From: Oppiella nova
Lineage: Eukaryota > Arthropoda > Arachnida > Sarcoptiformes > Oppiidae
DNA: 64,000 nt
Direction of reading: 5' to 3'
Assembly: GCA_905397405.1 (NCBI GenBank)
Contig: CAJPVJ010000005.1
Location: 1-64,000, forward strand
Under the pieces are notes generated by a model. The model ran no database searches. It was not told the DNA's origin and worked only from the letters and a program-made list of their open reading frames with translations. The translations under genes and the position numbers were made by a program. Of this stretch, positions 43,116-59,500 are shown in pieces (within the stretch, counting starts at the first letter, position 1; each line of letters opens with the position of its first letter).

Positions 43116-43863
43116 GAGGGGTTTGCCAAATGATAGCTAAGTTAAAGTTGCATCAAATCTGATTAACCATTAGATAATCGTAAGAATAAAAAAGAAATAC
43201 TATTAGGGAATGGTGTGTTCAGACAATAATAGGTAATATAGTATTTTGAAAATAAATGACATTAGAGTCGAGACAATAGGCAATAAATGAATGGCCGCTC
43301 GAGACACGAGTGCTCAGAATCGTCAGAATTCCTCGAATCGGGTCTACAATAAGGAGTCAATAGACAAGACAATCGCATAAACAAAGAATTGGTGTAATAA
43401 TAATACATTGAGTTTTACACGTTGTAAGCAATTAAATGCTTAAAATAACTGCAAAATTATCACATTTATTAAGAATGGTATACAAGGAGAGACAAGTAGT
43501 CGGAAAATTAAGGCTAAAATAAAATTACTTCAAAACCAAAGGAAGTTTTGTGTTGAGAATTCTGAGGAAAAATATGCGAAGGATTGCAATGAAGTAAAAC
43601 ATAACATGAGTTAAAATTATTAGTTTTTTGTTTATGTGTTTTAAGAACTGCATATGTGTAACGAATCAAATAATCAGTGATTCAATTGCATACCACGAAT
43701 GGAGGGAAAGAAAGTATGAGAGAGAGAGAGAGAGAGAGAGAGAACAAGTTTGAAGAGCTCTCTGATCTATTTTATTGCAATGAATACACACTGCAAGACA
43801 AGTCTTTCAATGTTAATATTGTTCATACAGTTTAATGTTGTGATGATTGTATTTCTTTGGTAG

Positions 43864-43897
<34 letters not shown>

Positions 43898-46800
43898 ATC
43901 TGTCACTCACTCACTCTCACACAAGTTTGTGGTGTTTCCCACAAAAGTATTGTCGCTAATCAGTACATAATTTTCTCAATGTTTCACTTGAATGAATAGG
44001 CAGTATATTAATGCACTCTTTTAGCTGCAGGAGTCATATCATGCAATCGAGAGTCCCGTCTCTTTCACTAATACATGCATCCAATCAGTGCCTAACATGT
44101 GCTCCTCTGCTCCTAATTCTGCAAATTCTGTCGAAATATAAAGAGAGAGAAAAGACTTTTTGCGAGTTTTTCACGGACTCGACATTCACTGAAGCGAGTC
44201 TTCATCGGCCATTATATCACAATCAACTCATAACATAATATACCAAACATTTTGATTGACTCTATTTCTATGAAAAGATATCCATTGAAGAGGCGCTCAT
44301 CGCCACAGACACACCAGTCGTCGTCTTAAAGACAAAAATATTAAAAACTATAAAAACTCATAAAATAAATGGTCGCACAGTATAGCAATTTATATGTTGA
44401 TAGAAACAGTCTCTATCATTTATTGACTCCAATTTTCACAATCATTTTCCAGTACTCGGGAAATTATTATTACATATGATATTTTTGTGCCTTTAATTTA
44501 AAATTCCGATCAAATACTCCACAATCGAGAAAACGATTAAGAAATTCATGAGAATTTCTTTGCGCTTCAAAACCTTAATTTGATATTACTTTCAAAAACC
44601 CATTAATGATATTAATAGCGAATCAATTATTTGAATGCTTAATGACTGCACAACAAAGTGAAACCCGAGAAAAAACAGTTTGAAACAGAAATGAGTGATA
44701 AAATAGTTTATTTTTTCGCTGCAATGACAATGAAAATCAAATTTAATAACGCTTTTCAAGGCTTTCAATTGATTTGTTTTGTGGTCACAATTGAATTGTT
44801 TTCAATACAGTGTATATAAAAATGGCTGATAATTGAAATTGAAATCAAAGGTATCGGACGTTCAATCAAGTTATGATAACAGAGTGCTAGTGAATATAAA
44901 ATTGTGGGATTTTTGTCAATAATAATCAAATCTGAATGGATATGTATATTATATTTACTGTTGGTTTGCATTTCTTAGCAAAACATAGGGTTCCGTAAGC
45001 TGTCTGTCAGTCATATATGAAAATGAGTGACAAAATGAAATAAATTCAGTGGAAAAGCAAATGCTAACACAAAAAATTTATTAAAAATCAAACGTATAGT
45101 GAGAGCATATGTGCCAAAAAATCAAATCAAAAATTGATAAAATAGTGGGAAATCCCAAAAATAATAATAATTTTCATGTTTCGTACAAAACAACTAACAA
45201 ATATTAAATTGAAATTAAATCAAACGCATGAATGATTGATATCTGCCTTTAAAATGAAAGAAAAGTTTATAATATATCGCTTTATATTACACGATATTCT
45301 CCACCAAAAAACACAAAGTTTGGAAATGTTTACACAAAAAATTAAGTCTTTTATGGCGATAACTTTAAAGCCCTATTCTATTATATGTTATGTTTTTATG
45401 TGTTTGTAAACGTTGTGTTAAAAAAACGTAAGTGTTTTAATTTGGCCACAAAATAACATAGAAAAAATTATTTTTTTGTCGAAAAAGCGATATTTTTTAT
45501 AGCCATTGAAAAGTGCTGGCATTGTATAGCAATGTTACGTTTGAGATGTACTAAATAATGGTTTTACAGTGCATTCAATGGTGAGCTATCAATACTCCAT
45601 TGAGGGAATGATGTTTTTTGTAAGGGCACTGGTATTATACAACACAAGCATATACTGTATATACATAAAGGAGAAGTATATATAATATTCACACAACACT
45701 CTTATTCATCATATTTTCTCAATCATTATTCATTGTATGACAACCTGTTGGCTAAGAATATTATATTGTATTCAATACATGAGTGCAGTAAAGATCAATG
45801 GGAATAGAATTTGGATCAATAATACATCACTTATTTGTTTGCATTCATTCACTGGTGTTTTGCTAAACAATTAAAAAAGTTTATTTATTTGATTAATTTT
45901 ATTTGATATGCGAAGGGAATTAAATTTCGATATGAAAGCCATTTGTTGTGCTATTTATTCTTTATGTCAACGCTTTTTATGCGAATATGAATAACAAAAA
46001 CACCGTTTTTATGAATAATATAAACGATAGGAATAATGAATCCGATGGCAAACCAGTCCTTATTGCCTGCGTTTGGTGTCCCTAATCGATGAGTGAATCA
46101 GTGTATCATTAATTTGGTATTCATTGAGTGATATACACGGTATGATTCAGAGCATTCATGTGAGCGCCGGGATTGATGGGATAGGGACAGGGGGACTGGC
46201 TGTGCCTTTTTTTATTTGAGAGCAATGCATTGATTACAGTGAATGCAAATAACCATCTATTGTGTGGCACTTATAGTTCAGGAGACAATAATTGTCAGAT
46301 TTATTGTGAAATTATTTGTATTCATAATATATAATAATAATAACAATAATATATCGCAATTCAAATCGAAAGGAAATGAGCGAAACATTGAAGTGAAACA
46401 AATTTTTAATATATTTATTTCAGTAGTGGTGGCGGCGGTAAGGGGGGAGGGGGTGAGGGCATATGCACCGACAAGTTGAATGATCACCAGTAGTCAGGAG
46501 TCACACATGTCTTCATTTGCTGAGACAATAAGAAAAGTGATGTCAACTGATTGTATGCAATCGTAGGCCACATCTTAATGCGATAGTCTATTACTATTAA
46601 GCAGTTATTCAGCGATGAGGGGACTGAGTGTTTGGCCAATAATTATTGAGATTTGGCTGTTATTGTCGCTGCGATGTCGGGCATTACAAGACTTCTTTAC
46701 GCACTTATGCGTCTCATTAGCGACTCCTCCCTTGGCTTTGGAAGCAATGACTTAATATAAAGTCAACCGAAAAACGTTAGCCTAAGAGATGGCCAACAAT

Positions 46801-46981
46801 TGAAACGCTGGGCTACGGATGGGAAGCACTTGAATGCCTTTGAATCGACTGCTAGACTGCAACACAAATTAAATGCAATAACGATCGAAACGCGAATCAC
46901 AGCCCAACCCAACACTCATACAAAAAACAAATGCCAATAACAGGGCTATAGGAATAGGATGTTCACGTTTAGTGCGAGATT

Positions 46982-47017
<36 letters not shown>

Positions 47018-47698
47018 ACTCTCTTGTCTACTAAACCAGAGTCACAATAATTGCGAAGTCAAGTGAAACGCCAAAAACAGTCTTCACTTTCAATGATAGC
47101 AAAAAAGTTGACTAATTTTTTGCAAATATATTATGCGTTTATATATTCATTGGGTTCGTTGGCGCGAATCGGTATTGCCTTATATTCTTCAATACAATCA
47201 AACAGTCGGTGCAAATAGTAGTGAATACCACCACAAACACCAGACTTCCGTTATCCAAGTGTAGGCACATCCGCACCCAATACAAGTGAAATGTATCCTC
47301 CACTGCATTATTGCTCATTCACTCGCATTCCTATTATCATTATTAATAACTTTCTATTATTATTCATATTATCTATCATTTCTATTATCAAAACTTTTTT
47401 ATTTTTGATTTCTATTATTAATAATGAAATAGTTTTTTGCGAAGTGAAACAAAAAGCATTACAAATATTTTTATCGCGGATACGATTTATTTCGATTATT
47501 CACTCGATTCCAGTAAATACCACTCCATTTGTATTTAGAAATAAATTATAAATACGATAAAATCAAATGAGAATAACGATTATTGCTATTATGTGTGCCT
47601 TTCATTGGATTCATACGTTTAAACTTAATAATTATTTGAATTTATTTGATTTGATAAATGATTTTCACGTAAAACTATTAATGGATTTTCTATTCCAG

Positions 47699-47729
<31 letters not shown>

Positions 47730-50700
47730 ATAAACAAAAAATATTGAGTAAAATCTTTTGTGTGAAACTATTTCGAGATTATTATCTTACAGTTAGAGTA
47801 AAACAAAAAAACATAAATTTATTAATTTGAAGAACGAAATCATTGAAGAATATTTTCATACAATTGTTTAATAATTATTATAAATACACTGAGAGACAGA
47901 TTTTGAATGCATTGAATGTAATTTGATTGAAGATTATGCGGCAATCAATTCAATGCATACCAAATGAATCGACTGAATAATAAACGACTCCACAAATACA
48001 ATACAATGGCAACGATTTTTTTTTGTTTTATTTGACTAAACTTTTATAATCTTATGTGTGTTGTTGAGCAACAGGTGGTCAATGCCATCGACAGCACCGA
48101 CACATCGCCACTGATATCATGATATATCTTGCGATGAGAGACCCGGCGAGTCATGCGTTACTCTTAACGATATCTAACACCAAACCATTTGATGGGCTTT
48201 TATACTGTTATATAACTAAATAAAATGACCCAAAACTCGGTGCATTTTATTATGCATTTCGTTTAACCACTTTTTTGGGTGATTAGCACAAGTGGAGGCA
48301 CTTCTCTACCATAATGGCTAATATTGTGCGCCCCTGTGCTCACCATACACCTGGCCATCCGGCTAATGATGCGATTGTGTAACACCATTTCAATGGCAAC
48401 ACTGATATTTAAATATCAATTTTTCCTCTATTTTGCCCAAAAATTACACTTTTTTCGTGTTTTGTCGATATAATAGAAAATAATAGTCTGAATGCTATTT
48501 GAGTGCAACAAATGCATGTTTGAGTCCAACACCCGAAATGGTCATCAAAACGTTGATAATCTCTCAATTCATTTGGACCTCTCCTTCAATTGTTATACAT
48601 ATATACATATTTCGAGAATATATTTTTAAAGCACTTCTTTCCACTCCATTCACTATATTCCGCTCCGTTTTTGTTGTTGTGTTCAATAGATAGACATAAA
48701 AAATACTGAAAAAATAAATTTATTCCTAATTGTATTTCTCTCATGACTTATAGGTAAGGGTTGTGCGAAAGGCATATAAGGCGTTGGCTTTCGTCACAAG
48801 TGTTTGATAATAGATTGCAATTCAAAGAAAATTTTTGTTTAAGTCCTTTGACTTCACCATTAAGTGCTATAAGAATATTAAACTTATGTAACGAATATAA
48901 AAAACTAGAGAAATATTATTATTTTTGCAGTCATTTGATAGCTTTTGACTAAAAAATAATTTTCGCAAATGAATTAATATATAAGAAATATAAGTATACG
49001 AGAAATAACGACATAATGTTTTTTAATAGAGACTTTGTGTGACATATAAAAGCCAAATCAGACAAATTTTTGTTTAATTTTGTCCCGTTTTGTTTATTAT
49101 TTATAGAATTATAGCCAAAAATTAATTATTTCTCTTATTTTTAATTATGATTATACTTTTTTGTTGAGTCAAAAGATATTTTATACATATTTTTCATAAC
49201 TTATCACTTGAAGTGTTCGCAAATATTTACGATACAGATGTCAAACATGAAAATTTTTATTATTATTGTTATTTAGTTTAAAACCTTTATCTTATACTAT
49301 ATGTCATGTGTTATATCAAAAATTTAATTTGAATTTTACTCGTTTTTTGTTGCTTTACTTTACTTTTAATTCGAGTTTAAATAAACGAGAAGTTTATTTA
49401 TTACTATATTTTGATATCCAATCCACTCATGTATTCAAAGCTTTAAGTTTTTTGTTTGTTTTATAACTAATAAAAATTAAGGAAAAATAATGAATTTCAT
49501 ATAAAATGGCAAAAATATCAGAAATATTTTAATTCTAATGTAATTATATTTTTGTAATTTTGAATTATAAATGCAAATAACTCACAGGAAAATTGTTTTT
49601 ATTATTAGTTTTATATTTTGTTACTCTTGTTCATAAAATATGTTATCCGAGTATATGGTATAATAAAAGAGATATAATTTATAAGTTTGATCTGAAAATC
49701 AGACTTTTATATTGATATACAATTTTTTTAATTGAATTAATTTAAACAGCACTCATAAGTTCTCATAAGATTTATACCAATATAAACGCAAATTAATTGA
49801 TATTTCTCTCTAATCTCAGTGTTTATATAATTTGCAAATAATATTTATCTATCGAAATAAAAAAGTTTGAAACGATTTGTGCTTTAAATATATTTATATA
49901 TAAAATGTTCGACACATTTGTTTTGACACATTTCCCAAAGTTTGTTGAAAATAATGTTCACTACTGTTTGGTGTGACAAATCTCACACAGACTGTCTAGA
50001 TCAATTTGTTATCGATTAATAAATTCTCAAACGAATTGATTATTCAGTGTTTATAATGTAATCAAAATAATTAATGTATTTCATACACGAAAAAATCATG
50101 TGTCGATCATATCATATCAAACACCAATAAATAAAATACACACCATTTTTTTTGTTCAACACTTCAAACATAATGTGAGTGATTGACAAAATCGTAATTT
50201 TATATGAAAGCAATTTATTTTGTGAAAAAATATAATTTCTATTGAATAAATTCTTTTGATAATAAGTGCTATAATCGGTGTTCACTTTTGCGATAAGTGT
50301 TTCATATTGAATGAGAAACACATTTCCATTTAATGATACATATGTTCGATGAAATTGGATATAAATCAATACACGGACTCCACACTCATAACTGGTTTTA
50401 TGAATGAATAATTCAAATATCAATTTAATAACGGCGAGAGAGAATATATTAAATAAAAATATAATAATCAAGAAATAACAGATAATAATTGATTTTTGAC
50501 ACTTCATTAACTAAACATAAATTTTATAAAAATTCAAGTTTTTCACGAATTCTCGATATAAATATATATATAAAAAAGTATTACTAAAGTACTAAATAAC
50601 AAAAAGAGACGGGCAGAAATAAATTTTATTTGGGATTTTGTGAATTAGCAAAAATAATATCAATTAGTTATCAAATAAGTCGTGTTTTAGTTTTTCTTTA

Positions 50701-53700
50701 TTAGAAAAAAGATTTTTTTCTCGCAAAATATAACACTTATAAACACCGATCGCTTGAGTTAACAGCTCCGCCACCAACAGCACCGGCAATAAAATCGTAA
50801 CAAAAATATAAAGTTTTTGGTTTTGTATCGAGAGATTTGCATCGTTTTATATACAATTTAATTTTGATATTATTTGTGTGATTATAAAATTGTGGGAAAG
50901 AAATAATTAAATCAAATCATTGACTCGAAGTGCATATATATAGGAGACAATTAGGAATATAATTCATCGCAAACACAAAGCAATTATATTATAATTTCGA
51001 AATATTAATTTAAAACATTTTTTCAGTATATTAAGTGCCAATAATATATAATTGCAGTTAAACTGCTCGGGAAAGTAGTTTATGCTGTTTGATCGTCTCA
51101 ATGATTACAATAAATGTGTTCAGAATTAAAAATTATCATTAAATTCAGTATTTGTTTTATAAATTACTTTTAATTGCGAGAGAGAGAGAGAGAGAGAGAG
51201 ATGTATGAGCAATGGCTTTTATTGAATTAATAAATAATTGCTAAGAAAAAGGTTAGTTTTGAAACATATTTAAGTATTCATCGCTCACATCTGGTTTGGG
51301 TATGAAAGCAGTGGTCGTTTGTATGACTCGCCATACTATGCGATGGCAATAATTTGTGGTAATCAGTAATCAGGTCATTGGCTTTGGCGAAGATTGGTTG
51401 GTGTGTATGACCGGTCACACCAATAATTGCTATAAGTATTGTTCTTATATATCAACTATACTACTGGCAGTGGCACTGGTAGTTCATTCATTAAATTGGT
51501 GAGTGTGTGTCCCCTCTAAACAGGGGTAGGGGGACGACAATAGTTGCCTATTAAGTGCTATAAATACGTGTATTGCGAGTGAGAGAGGGGTATAAATAGG
51601 AGCAAAAAGAAGAAGAAGAATATCTTATAAGAAAAATAGCGATAAGAAGGGGAAGAAGGGGTCGTTTTGCTGACGAGTAAACAATTATATTTCCAAATGT
51701 GTAATCAGTCCGGCAGTGCATGCAATGCCTGTGCGCTTCTCCGGCTACTGAATGACTAAATCATAATAAATAATCATAAAAAATATTATACATTTAATTC
51801 TGCGCTAAAATGACCTTAATTTCTGTCAATTTCTTTAAAAAACTCCATTCCCATCGGCGCTGGTAGTAAACCCAAGAGTCCATTCATTGGTTGTCCCCCA
51901 AAGGGCTCACACATTGAGTTTTAATGAGCGAAAAGCCAAAGAAAGATATGTTTTTGTTGTTGTGTGTGTTGTATAGCTATGAGTGCTATCCATACATAAG
52001 AATTATTGTGCAATAAGAGTGTCCTTCCGGTGCCACCACTTAATGCCAGCCAAACAGCCAAACATTGAGTGAATATTAATGATTAGAGTGAGAATACAAT
52101 CACTATAAGCATTGGCTAATACACTGCCACTACTAGTAATAGCCTAGAGGTGGTCACACTGGCTCTGACACTGGAGGTACATACGAGAGCACAGGTAGAT
52201 ACTCTCAGCTGTGATTATCGCCAGTAATATAATGTATGAGTTGATCGCAATTGCACTTAAATTGCAGGACAGGTAATACATGCCTAATAAAGAGCACCAA
52301 AAATATATAGTATTTTATTCGCGTTTAATCGTCAATTCAATTGACAATTCCAGACATTAAGACAACAAAATGTAAATTAAATTCAAATCTAATTTACGAT
52401 AAATATGTATGTAGTATATAACACAGTGTACTATGTTTTGCAAAAGCATTAGTTAATATTAATACATTGCAAAAAACATAATTGTTTTTGTGTTTTACGC
52501 CCTGTTTGGCGATAACTGCCTAAAGGCTGTATCGCATGTAAAGCCATATATACCGGTGCTTATTGGCAATTGTTGTGTAAGTATTCATTATAACAGGCAA
52601 TTGTCAACATTTAATGTACGCTATATTAAGGACACATTCATAACAACACGAGTCATCAAAACAATTATGAAAAAAATAGATTCAAATCTTGGAGAATATC
52701 TGAGAAATAAATGACTTTTGAATTTAAATAAGCATTGAATGGAAAAAACGAGTTTTAAATAGTAATGCAAATATTGATTCGTTTGGTTCGATAGCGCACT
52801 GAATATCAAAAGGAGAAAAAATAAATGTTTAAAATAAATGATAACTTAAAACATTGAAAACTGCTGTACAGTATATAAATGCATAGCGAACGCCAATAGT
52901 TGTCGAAAGACTTAACGTGAATGAAAGATCTATTCGTCGATATTATCTGAAAACTTGTCTTTATTTTGATGTCAATTATAGTAAAAGAGGAGAAAAAAAT
53001 AAGTCGACATTTGACGGGACTTTAAACATATATAAAACTAACGCTGAACTCAATCTCAATCATCAACTCATCGAATGGTGAACACAATTTTCGGTGATAA
53101 CATTTGACATCAACTCTATTATACACACTATAGACTACACACCAGTATTGGGGGGAGAGAATAGACTCCATACACACAATATATTAGCAGCATTTTTCAT
53201 TATTGTCTCGCAAACTATTAGCGATTAAGTATTTTTGAGGCAAAAAACAAGACTTTAATCTTTGAGTAGTTTTTTTCGGTGATCATCGATGGAAAAAGAA
53301 TTTGACGGATAAATAGTTTATAGTTTTAATGACATTTATTGTTCAAAATAATGCCAATCATTGGATACATACAATTGGCTTCACTTGTATTGGTATAAGG
53401 GATTGGAAATTGAGTGGAAAAATGTTTGGATTTTTTTCTTCTAAAAGATTTCGCCGAAAAAAGATTAAAAGTGAGAGAAAACATGAGAAAAAATTCTGCA
53501 GAAAAATAAAATATTAAAACTAAGAGTGAATGATACCCTTAAACATGATTACATGGATAGTCGGGGCTATGCTTTTTTAGCGAAAAATAAATATTTTAAA
53601 ACATTATATTAATGAATAGATTATATATAATATATATAATGAAAAGCGAGATCGAAGAGTAAGAATAAGAAACAAAAAGCTAATAAAACAACTAAAATAT

Positions 53701-55061
53701 GAAAAACACAATGAGTTTTGCGGAGTTGTTGTGTTTTGGCGAAACATGTTGTGAATCATTGATGGCGAGGCCGGATAGGTATTATACCTGTGCCTCCAAT
53801 ACATGCAGTAATTTATTTATTCAGTTTTTTTAAGGTGAGTCGCCTTTAATTTCGTTCAAATTTAAAGCTATGAAAATCAATCACTGAATATATTCAGCGC
53901 TCATATGTGTGCGCTTTGTATGGAGATTAATGCAAATAATAATTTCTGTGACCCCACACACTAAATATTATGTATATGTTTTTGAATGGCTTTTTAGCTG
54001 ATGCCAGTGCTACAGCACCAGGGCACGTACTGCACATATACGGCACACACAGGTATCTCACCCATCATTTATTAGTCCTATCGGTATTGACTGATAGCAC
54101 ATCTCATCTCTTCGATAGTGACTATCATTTATATTTGAGAGATAATATAACAGCGAAAATCAAAATTAATTGCCTCTCGTTTACCGTACGGTAATGTCTA
54201 CACGGAATATATGAAACATTTCTCAATATATCGTATATTTATTGTAATGGCATTGAACTTAAGGCACAGATGATGTCACACGATTGGGACAGGTATTGGT
54301 CCTATGCCTGTATGTTAAGGCCATTATCAAAACGATATCGCATTTTACTAGCGTTTGAATGATAGCTTTTAAAAAACTAGTAAGTATTGCAAGTATTTTT
54401 AAAAATAAAACTTTTTTAATCAGAAAATATACTAAATGCCAGTAAATATCAATTTGGAGTCGGGATGGGGGGATGGGATCAATGGCCCATTTAATGTTAA
54501 GTGATTGCAAATACAAACTATGGTCACATCCAATACATTAGATCACCGTTTGGTGTGTATGTGATGTGGTGTTTGTGTGTGAGTGCAGTCTCTCTGCCAT
54601 CCATTAAGAGTCATGAAGACCTTTAGGGCAAGCAATCAGATAATGAAAAAATGTTTCATTCATTCATTCATTCAGACATTAGTAGAGAAAATGTGTTGCA
54701 TTCATATCATCCATAAAGAGTACTCCTTATTATATAATACCAATTGTTGTGCAGTTATTATTATTTTGTTATTTTTATTTCATTATTATTTTTCTCTCTT
54801 AATACTTAATAGCATTTTCTCTTTATATACAAATATCTGAACGCATTTGATTAATATTATGAATTCCTAAATAGGACCCACGCAAACATACTGTACCTCA
54901 AAGTGCTTTATTGCTTACAAATCAAGTTTTTCTCTCTTTTTTATTTTCAGGTGTAATTTGTTTTACAGTCGATTTTCTCTCAATCTTTAGATTATAGGTT
55001 ACATAACGTATTGCTGATACATGTTTGATCAATAAAACCCATTACAAGCATATCTCTTTCA

Positions 55062-55098
<37 letters not shown>

Positions 55099-55854
55099 CT
55101 CTATCGGTCTATCAATTCCTATGAATGTCAGAGAAATGTATTTATTCTTAGCGTTCAATGTCTACACAAATGTATGAATTAAAAAATTTTCTCATAAGAC
55201 AGGAGTCAAATAAAAATCGTAGACAAGGGAGACGGACCTCAAGACCAGACCTCCATCGCTGCATAATATAGTAGGGGACTGGCAATCAGCACACAATGAC
55301 TTACAAATTGATTCGCCAAAAAACAGTCACTTTTCCCACCAAACCATTCATATCAAAACGAATGGCAATATTATTACTATTATATAACAGACAACTATTT
55401 TGAGCTCTAAATTCGCTGCAAAGCCACCGACAAAACAATTTTTTGTCATTGAATACAGAATAATACGAGAAAAGGCAGACAAATATATAAACATTTAAAT
55501 CCATCGCAAATTTTCGATGCATAGCACACAGGGATGTAGGAAAGAAATCTGTATTTATTTTTTTCAATATTAACCAAAAACGTAATCTTCAGAAGTAATG
55601 ATGAGAAGAGTAGAGCAATATTAGGGGAATTGAGTGCAAAAAATATGTGCACAAAAACTAATGATAAATTCATGGAAATAATAATAATATGAATACTTTT
55701 TTTGTTTTGTATGTGAAATATATTTGTGTATAAAATATTTGACGGAAAGCAACGAATGTGTTAAGTATTAGCTCAAGGAATGAGGAATGAATTGAAAATA
55801 ATAAAAGTTTTTTGATTGAAAAAACAAAAATGAATTCAAATGAGATTATATAAA

Positions 55855-55894
<40 letters not shown>

Positions 55895-56111
55895 TATGAA
55901 TAAGTAGTAGTGGCACGACCTCCCACTTTGACCACAAGCCCTCAGCGCTATTCAAAGGCTAATGTATAGCAAATAAGATGTGTTGAAATATGAATAGAAA
56001 ACAGTGTAACAGATCGGGTATTACAAAGTCTCATACATTTTGTGTACCCTCTCTTAGTCAACAGTATTTCCAATATTAAAGTCTTATCGTAAATGGATTG
56101 CAATAATGCGC

Positions 56112-56146
<35 letters not shown>

Positions 56147-56488
56147 GTGTCTATGTAGTAATCTTTTCGTTTCCATGTGATTGCTTCAAATGAATTGTTC
56201 GAACGAATGGTGGAAATGATAGTTAGTCTGAAGAATGTTTGTCTGATATATATATTGAGGAATATGGCAGTGATTTCCTGATACCAGTGCTCTCTCACAA
56301 TAGAGGAAACGCATTGAAGAGTTGATTGCATTGCACTAAATGCCATCAAATAAAGTCCATAAATACAGAGAGAAAACTTCAAGACATCTCCCACTCAATG
56401 AACAGACAATCACTAGCTTTTAATGTCTAATAAGACTCCAATACTAGTGCTCATCAAAAGTCATGAGAGTGTATGCGAGAGAGAGTGA

Positions 56489-56542
<54 letters not shown>

Positions 56543-59500
56543 GATGTGGTGATAATGTGGGGGCCAGAGGTGGTGGGGAACGACACACCAAACGCATCGA
56601 TACCGGGGCCGAGCGTATAGTTAAAGGAAACATAAAAAATGATAAAACGATGTTTAGATGAGACTATTTGGCGCACCTCTAGAAACAAGAATAAGTTTCA
56701 CCACAAACTCATACAATGAGAATAATGAGGGACACTATAAATATCGCAAATATTTATTAAACCCAAATGCTATTATTATATTATTTTCAATATTGGTTTA
56801 TATGAATCATATTTATTGTGCAACAATTTTTTCTTATCCCTCTCCCCACACACACATTGCCAATGAAATCCAAACCAAATCCCAATGTAATGGTATATAA
56901 AAATGAATTTATGACACCACCAGAAAAAAGGTAGTCATCATAATAACAGCGCTATTTGACAGATAATGGCTATACTGTGCAGTTCACCGCTCACTCAACA
57001 TATGGACCAAACATTTAAACAATTTGATAAAAAAAAGCTAATATTTTCGGGTCTCAAGGAATTGCATTTTAAAAGGCGAGAAATCAAACAAATTGCTGCA
57101 AATGCTGTCAATTGTATGCATACAGCCATACATACGGGCGATGGGGTTGCGGCGAACGGCGCCTAAAATGTCTTTTTCTTTGGGTTTAAGTGTTAGGACT
57201 TCATTGTGTCGTCGACTGAATGCCTATTTTTAACAAAATTTAATTGTATTTCCCAATGATTTATACGGTTTGATATAAGAAATGCTCTCAACTCATATGT
57301 TTAATATGCATAAAAAATTGCTTGAATAAAGAGATGTCTCACACATAAGCCGGTGCTGTGGGAGAGAGTGAGAGTGTGAGTGTGAGGAGTCAGTGCAGCA
57401 ACAGATGCATCGACTTCTTGGGCCAAAATTATTAGTTTAAAAGTTTTTTTGGTTACGAAATGAATGATAGGTTGAATTATGATTAGATTCATAGGAGCTA
57501 TAAGTTATATAAAGCGTCTAAAAGTAGCGATGATTGCCATATAATGAGTAGTAGTAATGCCGATGACAAAGGGCTCCGGGCTATGGTTTTATGCTCTTTT
57601 GTTTTGGCATTTTGTGGGGACAGTAGTTGAATGAAGAAGAAGAAGAAGCAGACAATGATTGAGACAATTCATTGAACTCCGGACTCGACTCGTGATAATC
57701 TGGTCATAAGTAATGACGATATTATAGTAGTAGTCGTCGTAATAGTGTTGTAAGTCTTTGATAGCACTATCCTTTTCACGCAACCAAGAGGTAAGACCTA
57801 CTCGATTCTGCATCCCATAGTGGGTTAGGTCACTCACACGCCCCTTCAGGCGCAACGGAAATCGCTTTTAAGTATTAGCCATCAGGTATAAGGCATATAA
57901 TATGTTGAATGAATGGCGATTAGACATCTTGTTATGACAATATCAGCGCTACTCTACTCTCTATGCGATAATTATTTCTCCATTAAAGTGGGAATTATTC
58001 CCAATACGTAATACTCGGCTCGCAATTGCTTACAATATATAACTCACTACTCATTGGTCTATAAGGCTGTAAGGATTGTGAGAAAATTCATTTGATGAGC
58101 GCCTGACCGATCAAAAAACGAGTATTTTTCTTATACGACATTATATGAATGTATAATAACAATAATCTGTTGGACTATTGTATTATACTATACTATACTT
58201 GAATTGAGAATATCTGGGGCTAATAGCCATCGGCTACATGTAGGTGTTCAGGCATACCATTAAATGGTTAAACGACAACCAAAAACCAAAGCAATTATTT
58301 CCATTCACTTGTAATTTGTCTCAAAACGAAGATATATTATATAATATAATACATAATAACTATTTTTTATCATAAAAAGTAAATGAAAATTTTCAGATAT
58401 TACTTAAACACTGGATGAGAAGCTATCAAAATATTCTTTAATAATAATTATTGTTAACCATAAGACATATGAACGCATCGCTAGGTTTGATAATTATTGT
58501 GACTCTCGATGAGAACCAAACAATTAATTGTTTGCAAATGCATTACAACACAGACTCGTAAGTAATCAAAGATTGGAGTCGACTGAGAGATAAACCCTTA
58601 AGAGGCGACGACCCAATTGGACATACAGTTTGATTGCATAGGTTTGGCCAACCAGTGTGTGACACATTACATCCCAAGACTTAAAACAAACCGAACAAAT
58701 CACAGGTATATTAGTAGTTGACAACAGAATTGCATAACATTATGTGTGATATGTATATACACTGAGGGGACAGTTATGGCAATAAAATTGCTCCCAAATT
58801 AGCTTCAATTGGAAATCATTCTCACGTAAAACGAAAATAATGATTATATAACGAATCATAAGAATAGTAGTAATAATAACAATATTGTTATTATATTATA
58901 TATATTATAATAGCAAATTCTTAGGCCAAATGGAAATTCTACCAAAAAATAAATGTTTGGGTGATTGTACTGTGAAAACAGATTTGCATTAATTAAATAC
59001 AAAGTGTATATTTAAAGGGAAAATTTTTTCCAAATAAAATTAATTTGCTCTTATTTTTCGCATTATAGTTAATACTCAAACTTATTTATAAATTATATTT
59101 TAGTAAAGAAATTATAAATAGAAATGCGAACCATAGCGTCGATGATAGCAATATTGATATGAAATATAAATTTTATATACAATTTATTCCTTGAGATTAA
59201 TATATAATAGATGTGAGACTCAGGAATTGGGCAAAAAAGTGGATCTATTTATTTAAGACTCAATCGAAAAGTAATCGAGACTTTCAACTCACAAATACTG
59301 ATTAGGAATTTATTTTTATAGTTTATATCAATATATAAAAAAGACACACATTTTATATTTATAGGTGAATAGAGTCATAAAAATTGAATTATTTATTAAA
59401 TAGTGATCTCTTCGAGAGATCCGAAATTAATGAATTAAATGTCTTTTGAATTCATTAAAAAGTTCTTTAAATACTATTAGTGTTACAGAAAAAAGCGTTT

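Noticed and set aside
55948-56394. 148-codon minus-strand frame
   Set aside because: It runs through a CT tract (Leu-Ser repeat) and has no recognisable domain.
57589-57855. 88-codon minus-strand frame beginning [14 protein letters not shown]
   Set aside because: Somewhat coding-like, but no domain, no acceptor or donor in a fitting phase, and a Leu run from a trinucleotide repeat near its end.
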